6,095 bases of DNA from DATEGZ01 sp035279905 (GTDB lineage: Bacteria; Acidobacteriota; Vicinamibacteria; Vicinamibacterales; SCN-69-37), in assembly GCA_035279905.1 (NCBI GenBank), contig DATEGZ010000281.1, forward strand, positions 1-6,095. The letters are read 5' to 3'. The notes beneath the pieces were generated by a model. That model saw only the letters and a program-made list of their open reading frames with translations, was not told the DNA's origin and ran no database searches. Shown here piece after piece: positions 1-4,571 of this stretch. The translations under genes were made by a program, and so were the position numbers. Each line of letters begins with the position of its first letter. The stretch's first letter is position 1.

Positions 1-249
1 CCGGCTGTGCCGACGGGCCCGCGCGTGCTACTGACCTACCCGAACGATCCGAACGACCTCTTGCTCTCGGGCGAGCTGGTCGGCGGTGACAATCTTGCGG
101 GCAACGCGGTGCTCGTGGATTCACCGCTCGGCAAGGGCCACGTCGTGTTGTTCGCGAACCGTCCGTTCTGGCGCAACGAGCCGCACGGCAACTACTTCCT
201 CTGGTTCAACGCGATGTTGAACTGGGATCATCTGAACGCCGGGCGATAA
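1..249 (+). CDS. C-terminal end of an M14 carboxypeptidase-like protein (5' truncated)
   Basis: Frame 1 is open from the window edge to TAA at 247-249, giving the last 82 residues of a protein whose start lies outside the window. The visible part has a short strand-rich stretch (VLLTYPNDPNDLLLSG), then the pattern VDSPLGKGHVVLFANRPFWR, and ends with NYFLWFNAMLNWDHL. From memory, this 'G(K/R)GHVVLFA..P.WR......F.L.FNA.LN.DHL' ending is typical of the C-terminal amidotransferase-like tail of large acidobacterial M14 zinc-carboxypeptidase-like proteins, which are usually exported. The catalytic zinc ligands would be far upstream, so enzymatic activity cannot be judged here. The ATG-free edge and high coding quality indicate truncation by the window, not a pseudogene. 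Another protein sharing this tail domain is the main alternative. The coding assignment is firm; the family name is moderate. Confidence 0.6.
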   Translation, partial: PAVPTGPRVLLTYPNDPNDLLLSGELVGGDNLAGNAVLVDSPLGKGHVVLFANRPFWRNEPHGNYFLWFNAMLNWDHLNAGR

Positions 250-257
250 GAGACCTG

Positions 258-304
258 TCGCTGGAGGTCCGCTGGACTCTTGAAGTCCGGTGGACCTCCG
301 GCGA
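258..304 (+). other. 21-bp RNA hairpin directly after the upstream gene's stop codon
   Basis: Positions 258-278 pair with 284-304 around a 5-nt loop (CTTGA, 279-283). Of 21 consecutive pairs, 18 are Watson-Crick and three (262/300, 271/291, 273/289) are G-U, so in a rightward transcript the stem is unbroken. It begins 8 nt after the TAA at 247-249. No T-tract follows, so it does not fit a standard intrinsic terminator; it may instead stabilise the 3' end of the upstream mRNA or assist factor-dependent termination. It is built from the first two units of the dyad array listed separately, so the hairpin could also be a by-product of that array. Confidence 0.55.
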
Positions 305-367
305 AGTCCCCAGGACTTCCAGCGAAGTCCCCCGGACCCCCAGCGAAGTCCCCTGGACCTCTTCGCC
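262..367. repeat. Five-unit tandem array of GTCC-N3-GGAC dyads, about 21-bp period
   Basis: Five copies of the 11-bp inverted repeat GTCC-N3-GGAC lie at 267-277, 285-295, 306-316, 327-337 and 348-358. Start-to-start spacing is 18, 21, 21 and 21 bp. The last three belong to clear 21-bp units starting GCGAAGTCCCC at 301, 322 and 343; a diverged unit (TTGAAGTCCGG) starts at 280. In unit 301 the dyad extends to a perfect 7-bp arm palindrome (GAAGTCC-CCA-GGACTTC, 303-319). The array is bounded by GGCGAAG (300-306) and its reverse complement CTTCGCC (361-367). It fills most of the gap between the upstream gene and padR and ends about 60 bp before the padR start. A 21-bp step is about two helical turns, so a protein bound at each dyad would sit on the same DNA face. 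The array could be operators, a dispersed intergenic repeat, or both. Confidence 0.8.
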
Positions 368-381
368 AACCGCAAGTATCC

Positions 382-419
382 TTGGCCCGTCAAAAGTCCT
401 AGTTTGTAGAAGATCTCTT
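382..419 (+). promoter_or_regulatory. Candidate padR promoter and operator region
   Basis: This stretch just upstream of padR is less GC-rich than its surroundings. It contains a TTGGCC element (382-387), a TAGTTT that fits a loose TAnnnT -10 box (400-405) and a small dyad CTA-N5-TAG (399-409). The distance between TTGGCC and TAGTTT (12 bp) is too short for a standard sigma-70 pair, whereas TTGGCC to TTGTAG (404-409) gives 16 bp; neither is convincing. The dyad overlaps the likely -10 and is where an autorepressor such as PadR would be expected to bind. Only a weak purine run (AGAAGA, 408-413) precedes the ATG at 420, so translation may start on a very short leader. Confidence 0.3.
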
Positions 420-749
420 ATGCCCAAAGGCGACTGGCTCGGCGAGTTCGAGATGTGCGTGCTGCTGGCGGTGTCGCACCTCGGTGACGAGGCGTACGGC
501 ATGCGCGTGCGGCAGGAGATCGAAGCGCGCACGGGCCGGGGCGTCGCGATTGGCGCGGTGTACGCGACGCTCGCGCGGCTCGAGGGCGAGCGGCTGCTCG
601 TGGCCCGCGTCGGCGAGCCGCAGCCGGTGCCGGGCGGGCGCGCGCGCAAGTGCTTTCGACTGACCGCGTCGGGCGTGCGGGCGCTCGCGGCGGCGACCGG
701 CATGCTCAAGCGGATGATGGCCGGATGGCGACCGGAGACCGCGAGGTAA
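420..749 (+). CDS. PadR-family winged-helix transcriptional regulator
   Basis: A 109-residue protein of the usual length for the short PadR subfamily that precedes ADOP permeases. The winged helix spans about residues 5-85. Residues 9-40 (EFEMCVLLAV, AYGMRVRQEIE) form the first helices. The recognition segment GVAIGAVYATLARLEGERLL (41-60) carries the PadR hallmark 'GAVY.TL.RLE..G/RL'. The wing is GGRARKCFRLTASG (72-85), matching the family's 'G.R.R..Y.LT..G'. A short C-terminal helix (about 86-103) would give dimerisation. PadR proteins are cytoplasmic repressors whose inducer is often a small molecule; the ligand here is unknown. The ATG at 420 is chosen because the conserved N-terminus (G-[DE]-[FL]-E) starts right after it. 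The stop codon overlaps the ribosome-binding site of the permease, so the two genes very likely form one operon. No gene symbol is given because many paralogues exist. Confidence 0.9.
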   Translation: MPKGDWLGEFEMCVLLAVSHLGDEAYGMRVRQEIEARTGRGVAIGAVYATLARLEGERLLVARVGEPQPVPGGRARKCFRLTASGVRALAAATGMLKRMMAGWRPETAR

Positions 750-757
750 CGGGCGTG
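743..757 (+). promoter_or_regulatory. Ribosome-binding site and GTG start overlapping the padR stop
   Basis: GAGGT at 743-747 lies 7 nt before GTG at 755-757, a good Shine-Dalgarno distance. It overlaps the padR stop TAA (747-749). This supports GTG 755 over the alternatives ATG 725 (inside padR, no clear Shine-Dalgarno) and ATG 773 (no Shine-Dalgarno, but the conserved MRWLLRLL begins there). The overlap suggests that ribosomes ending padR initiate on the permease. Confidence 0.5.
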
Positions 758-3373
758 CGGGCGCCATTCGTCATGCGCTGGTTGCTGCGTCTGCTCGCGC
801 CGCCGGGCGAGGCCGACGCGCTCCTGAGCGATCTCGAACACGAAGCGAATCAGATTGCGGCAGCATCGGGCGCGCGCGCCGCGCGGCGGTGGATGCGCTG
901 GCAGGCGGCGCATTCGGTGTGGCCGCTGGCGAAGCAGCAGTGGCGGATGGCTCGCAGAGGCGGAGGTGCCGGCATGAGCGTCGGCGGGTCCTGGATCGAT
1001 CTTCGGCATGCCGCGCGTCGCTTGAGGCGCACGCCCGGGTTCGTGGCGGTGGCCGTGCTCACGCTGGCCGCCGGCATCGGGACGGCGTCGGCGATCTTCA
1101 GCCTCGCGTATGCGATCTGGCTCAAGCCGCTGCCGTATCGCGACGCGGATCGGCTCGTCATGATTCAGACCGCGCACGCGAAGTCCGGCGACGCGTCGAT
1201 GGACATCGCCGGACCGGAGATCGCCGACTACCGTGAAGGCGCTGCGAGCGTCGCCAACTCTGCGGCGTTCGGCTACGCGGCGGAAATCGCGCGCATCGGG
1301 GACGAGCGGGTTCGCATCCAGGCGGACCACGCGACGCCCAACTTGTTTGAAGTACTCGGCGCGCGGCCCGTGCTCGGTCGGACGTTCTCTGCGTCGGATG
1401 TCGGACAGCCTGTGGTCGTGCTCAGCTACGCGACGTGGGTCTCGCGGTTCGGCAAGGACCCCAACGTGCTCTCGCGAACGTTCGAGCTCTCGGAAAGGCC
1501 GTACTCGATCATCGGCGTCATGCCGCCGGGGTTCAGATTTCCGCAGATTCTCGAGAGCGACATCTGGACCGCGTCGGACTTCGCGAGCTGGACCGATCGG
1601 AGTCAGCGTTACCTTCAGCTCGTCGCGCGGCTGCCGGCCGGCGTCACGCTCGATCAAGCGAGCGGGGAAGTGGCCGCAGTGTCGGCGCGACTCGCGCGCG
1701 CGTATCCGGCGACGAACGACGGCTGGTCGTCCAGAGTCGTGCCGCTCGACGACCGGCGCGCCGCCGGGTACGGCGCGATCTTCGGATCGCTCCTCGGCAT
1801 CGTCGGCTTGTTTCTCTTCGTTGGATGCGCGAATCTCGCGGGTCTGCTCGTTGTCCGCAACATCGAACGGCGCGGCGAGCTTGCGGTCTGCGCGTCGCTC
1901 GGCGCCACGCGTCTGCGGCTCGCGCGCCAGCTCGGATTCGAGGCGGGAGTCATCGCGCTGGCGGGATCGCTCGTCGGCATGGCGATCGCGTCGCCGGCTG
2001 GCCGGGTGCTCGCGTCGGTCATGCCGCCGCGTCTGCCGGGTCTTGCGGACGTGCAGTTGAGCTGGCCCGTGCTCGCGTTTGCGGTCGCGTTGTCGGTGGT
2101 GACGGCGCTGCTCTGCGGCGTGCTGCCCGCGCTCAGCCTGGGCACGGTGTCGGCGTCGGAAGCGCTCATCGGGGCGCGGCGCTCGGGGCCGCGATCGCAG
2201 CGATTGCAAAGCGCGCTGGTCGTCGCAGAAGTTACGACCGCGATGATCCTCGTCGTCGGCGCGACGTTGATGACGCAGAGCTTCACGGCGCTGCTCAACC
2301 GCGATCGCGGGTTCAACCCGCACGGCATGTTCGCGCTGAACGTGTCGCTGCCGTTCGAACAGGACAAGTACCTCGACAGCGCGCTGCGCGCGGCCACGCT
2401 GGACGAGATCGTCTCTCGCGTCGCGAAGCTGCCGGGCGTGACCCATGCCGGCGCGACCAACGGGTTCCCGGGCAGCGCGCTCGGCATCCTGGGCACGGCC
2501 ATGCTGCACTCGTCCAGCGGCGCCAGGGACGTGTCCGCAGCGCTGCGATCGGCGTCGCCGGATTATTTCGCCGCGATGGGCGTGGCGATCAGGAGCGGCC
2601 GTGCGTTTCGCGCCGACGACACAGCCTCGTCTCCACGCGTCGCCGTCGTGAACGAGACGCTCGCGCGCGCCATGTGGCCGGACGGCACGGCGATTGGCCG
2701 AGTCCTCCCAATCCCTTCGGGCGACGATCGCGGCACGACGTACGACTGGACGGTCGTCGGCGTCGCCGCCGATATGCATCTGGGCGCGCGCAGCCCCGCG
2801 GACATCTTTCTGCCGGTCGCGCAGCGGCCTGCATTCTGGATCGACCTGGTGATGCGCACGAACGGCGATCCGGACGCGCTCGCGGAGCCCGTGCGCCGCA
2901 CGCTGCGTGAGATCAATCGGGACCTGCTGATCGAGAACTCGCGGTCGATCGACACGATCGTGTCGAACAGCCTCGGCCTCCAGCGCGCGCAGGCGAGTCT
3001 CGCGACGGTCGTGGGCACGCTGTCCACGGCGGTCGCGGGCGTCGGGCTGTACGCGCTGCTCGCGTTTGCCGTCGCGCAGCGGAAACGGGAATTCGGCATC
3101 CGACTCGCGCTCGGTTCGGCGCCACGCGCGCTCTCGCGGTGGATGTTCGTCCGTGGCCTGCGGCTCGCGATCGTCGGCGTCGCCGCGGGCTCAGCGATCA
3201 CCTTCGGGCTTGTGCGTCTGCTTCGCGCGCAGGTGTTTGGCCTTTCGTCGGCGACGCCGTGGGCGTACGCCCTTGCGGCGCTCGCGCTCCTCGTTGTTGC
3301 CGCGCTCGCGCTCTGGGCGCCGGCGCGACGGGTGCTGCGGACGGATCCAATAATTGCCATGCGGGTCGAGTGA
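755..3373 (+). CDS. ADOP-type ABC transporter permease with N-terminal prefix domain (MacB/FtsX-like)
   Basis: An 872-residue inner-membrane protein when started at GTG 755. Residues 7 to about 73 (RWLLRLLAPPGEADALLSDLEHE...) match the permease prefix domain found in ADOP proteins. Two MacB-like halves follow. Half one has DLRHAARRLRRTPGF (about 82-96), helix 1 (about 96-123), a large periplasmic domain, and helices at about 339-366, 398-425 and 436-463. Half two has a helix at about 484-511 (LVVAEVTTAMILVVGATLM), a second periplasmic domain, and helices at about 749-775, 803-823 and 837-857. Both cytoplasmic FtsX motifs are present (RRGELAVCASLGATR and KREFGIRLALGS), as is the typical ending PARRVLRTDPIIAMRVE. 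Eight helices and intact motifs indicate a full, functional gene. No ATPase gene is adjacent, which is normal for these 'orphan' permeases. Family relatives export peptides, lipids or drugs, or transmit mechanical signals; the substrate here is unknown. A strong internal start at 974 could give a form lacking the prefix. It follows padR by 5 bp. Confidence 0.9.
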   Translation: MRAPFVMRWLLRLLAPPGEADALLSDLEHEANQIAAASGARAARRWMRWQAAHSVWPLAKQQWRMARRGGGAGMSVGGSWIDLRHAARRLRRTPGFVAVAVLTLAAGIGTASAIFSLAYAIWLKPLPYRDADRLVMIQTAHAKSGDASMDIAGPEIADYREGAASVANSAAFGYAAEIARIGDERVRIQADHATPNLFEVLGARPVLGRTFSASDVGQPVVVLSYATWVSRFGKDPNVLSRTFELSERPYSIIGVMPPGFRFPQILESDIWTASDFASWTDRSQRYLQLVARLPAGVTLDQASGEVAAVSARLARAYPATNDGWSSRVVPLDDRRAAGYGAIFGSLLGIVGLFLFVGCANLAGLLVVRNIERRGELAVCASLGATRLRLARQLGFEAGVIALAGSLVGMAIASPAGRVLASVMPPRLPGLADVQLSWPVLAFAVALSVVTALLCGVLPALSLGTVSASEALIGARRSGPRSQRLQSALVVAEVTTAMILVVGATLMTQSFTALLNRDRGFNPHGMFALNVSLPFEQDKYLDSALRAATLDEIVSRVAKLPGVTHAGATNGFPGSALGILGTAMLHSSSGARDVSAALRSASPDYFAAMGVAIRSGRAFRADDTASSPRVAVVNETLARAMWPDGTAIGRVLPIPSGDDRGTTYDWTVVGVAADMHLGARSPADIFLPVAQRPAFWIDLVMRTNGDPDALAEPVRRTLREINRDLLIENSRSIDTIVSNSLGLQRAQASLATVVGTLSTAVAGVGLYALLAFAVAQRKREFGIRLALGSAPRALSRWMFVRGLRLAIVGVAAGSAITFGLVRLLRAQVFGLSSATPWAYALAALALLVVAALALWAPARRVLRTDPIIAMRVE
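962..976 (+). promoter_or_regulatory. Internal in-frame Shine-Dalgarno plus ATG inside the permease gene
   Basis: GGAGGT (962-967), a perfect anti-16S match, is followed after 6 nt by ATG at 974-976 in the permease reading frame (residue 74 from GTG 755). Translation from here would give a 799-residue protein starting MSVGGSWIDLRHAARRL, that is, the complete two-half permease core without the prefix domain. This is a stronger initiation site by sequence than the one used for the full-length protein. It may yield a second isoform, mark the true start, or be chance. Confidence 0.45.
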
Positions 3374-3397
3374 CGGCCCCCGTCGTAAGACAAGCGC

Positions 3398-3409
3398 TAT
3401 GCTCGTCTG
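3398..3409 (+). promoter_or_regulatory. Candidate leaderless promoter (-10 element) of thiO
   Basis: TATGCT at 3398-3403 resembles a -10 box. The A of the thiO ATG (3410) lies 7 nt after its last base, where transcription would be expected to start, so the mRNA could begin at the start codon. No Shine-Dalgarno sequence is present in the 36-bp gap after the permease stop (3371-3373), which agrees with leaderless initiation. No convincing -35 is seen: TGACGG at 3371-3376 is 21 bp away. Read-through from the permease remains possible. Confidence 0.35.
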
Positions 3410-4519
3410 ATGCGGGTCGTTGTCATCGGCGCCGGGGTGATCGGCGCCGCCGTTGCGGAAGAGCTTGCCGTTCGCGGGGCTGAAGTCACGGTCCTCGACA
3501 TGCGATCGCCAGGCCGCGGCGCGTCGCAGGCGTCCGCCGGCGCGCTCGTGCCGTACATCGAAGCACACGAAGACACGCCGCTCCTGTCGCTCGGCACGCG
3601 CAGCCTCGCGATGTACGACGCGTTCATCGACCGGGTTGTGTCGCGATCCGGATTGCGCGTCGAGTATTCGCGCCCGGGCACGATCGATGTCGGCCTCGAC
3701 GATGAAGATGAGGCGAAGCTGCGGGCGTCCAAGGTATGGCTCGACGCGCGCGGCGTCCGGAACGAGTGGGTGGACGGCGCGGGCGCCAGATCGCTCGAGC
3801 CGGCGCTGACGCTGACCGCCCGGTGCGCGCTCGTCGTGCCTGAGCACGGTCTGGTCGGCGTGTCCGCGCTCGTCAAGGCGCTCGTGCAGAGCGCGCGCGC
3901 CGGCGGCGCGACGTTCGAGGCTCCGGTCGAAGCCGCAAGCGTGACGCCCGAACCGAACGGCGTGAAGATCATGACGATGGACGCGGGCGAGCGCACGTAC
4001 GAGGCCGACGCCGTCGTCGTTGCCGCCGGCAGCTGGACGCGGCGAGTGCGCGTCGCTGGCATCGACAATCCGCCCGTGCGGCCGATTCGCGGCCAGTTGC
4101 TGCATCTCTCCTGGCCCGGCGTGGAGCGGCCCTCGCGCATCGTCTGGGGGCCGCGCTGCTACGCGGTTCCCTGGTCCGACGGGTCGCTGCTCGTCGGCGC
4201 GACAGTGGAAGACGTGGGATTCGACGAGACCTGGACGGTGTCAGGCGTGCACGATCTGACAAAGGCCGCGATCGAGTTGCTGCCGAAAACCTTGCACGCG
4301 TCGATCGACGCCGTGCGCGTCGGCCTTCGGCCGGCGACGCCGGACAACCTGCCGGCGATCGGGCCGTTTGCGAAGGCGCCGCGCGTGATTGCGGCGACCG
4401 GCCACTACCGCAATGGCGTGCTCCTCGCGCCGCTCACGGCCAAGCTGGTCGCGGACGTGGTACTGAACGGAGTGTCCGATCCTCTGCTGTCGCTGACGTC
4501 GCCTGACCGGTTCCGATGA
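3410..4519 (+). CDS. thiO: FAD-dependent glycine oxidase ThiO / D-amino-acid oxidase-family protein
   Basis: A 369-residue soluble flavoenzyme of typical ThiO length (about 365-380). The N-terminus is a Rossmann FAD-binding fold: VVVIGAGVIG (residues 3-12, GxGxxG) and an acidic residue at the end of strand two (VLD, Asp30). GASQASAGAL (37-46) matches the DAO-family 'AS.A.AGml' segment next to the flavin, and VVVAAGSWT (202-210) the second FAD contact. The C-terminal signatures are PIRGQ (225-229), YAVPW (251-255), VGLRPATPDNLPAIG (304-318) and GHYRNGVLLAP (331-341); the last two are hallmarks of ThiO. By family knowledge, Arg307 and Arg334 would contact the substrate carboxylate and Tyr251 would line the active site. 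ThiO oxidises glycine to iminoglycine plus H2O2 for thiazole synthesis with ThiG and ThiS. No other thiamine gene is in the window, so another small amine or D-amino acid substrate is possible. The ATG sits exactly at the start of the first strand. The stop codon lies in the palindrome that follows. Confidence 0.82.
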   Translation: MRVVVIGAGVIGAAVAEELAVRGAEVTVLDMRSPGRGASQASAGALVPYIEAHEDTPLLSLGTRSLAMYDAFIDRVVSRSGLRVEYSRPGTIDVGLDDEDEAKLRASKVWLDARGVRNEWVDGAGARSLEPALTLTARCALVVPEHGLVGVSALVKALVQSARAGGATFEAPVEAASVTPEPNGVKIMTMDAGERTYEADAVVVAAGSWTRRVRVAGIDNPPVRPIRGQLLHLSWPGVERPSRIVWGPRCYAVPWSDGSLLVGATVEDVGFDETWTVSGVHDLTKAAIELLPKTLHASIDAVRVGLRPATPDNLPAIGPFAKAPRVIAATGHYRNGVLLAPLTAKLVADVVLNGVSDPLLSLTSPDRFR

Positions 4520-4563
4520 CGCCGGGAGTAGTTTTTACATTTGTAAAAACTACTCCCGGCGTC
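4518..4563. terminator. Perfect 46-nt palindrome between convergent genes, candidate bidirectional terminator
   Basis: Positions 4518-4539 are the exact reverse complement of 4542-4563: 22 pairs without a mismatch around two bases (TT, 4540-4541). Three more pairs follow outside after one mismatch (4514-4516 with 4565-4567). The outer stem is GC-rich (GACGCCGGGAGTAG) and the inner stem AT-rich (TTTTTACA / TGTAAAAA). The element starts within the thiO stop codon (4517-4519) and ends 8 bp before the stop of the opposite permease, so a terminator serving both genes is the natural reading. Against a standard intrinsic terminator, the T-run is inside the stem and no T-tract follows on either strand. 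The core TACATTTGTA (4537-4546) fits TACANNTGTA, the operator core known for CopY/BlaI/MecI-type repressors, though such a site would be unusual between gene ends. Confidence 0.6.
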
Positions 4564-4571
4564 CTCGACTC

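Noticed and set aside
262..367. The tandem repeats as a CRISPR array
   Set aside because: Units are about 21 bp, directly abutting and diverged, with no unique spacers and no cas genes nearby.
206..2779. Very long open frame on the minus strand opposite padR and the permease
   Set aside because: Its translation is dominated by Arg, Ala, His and Asp with no recognisable domain, the usual shadow of a GC-rich gene; the plus-strand genes have clear family motifs across the same DNA.
3399..3410. Tiny upstream frame ATG CTC GTC TGA overlapping the thiO ATG
   Set aside because: It has only three codons and no Shine-Dalgarno, and its ATG lies within the likely -10 box, so it would not be transcribed if thiO is leaderless.
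3191..4140. Minus-strand open frames opposite the permease end and thiO
   Set aside because: Low-complexity Arg/Ala/Ser-rich composition and no family signature, whereas thiO on the plus strand has intact FAD and substrate motifs.
4518..4563. The palindrome as terminal inverted repeats of an insertion sequence
   Set aside because: The arms are separated by only two bases, with no transposase gene and no flanking target duplication; at most it could be a small palindromic repeat.
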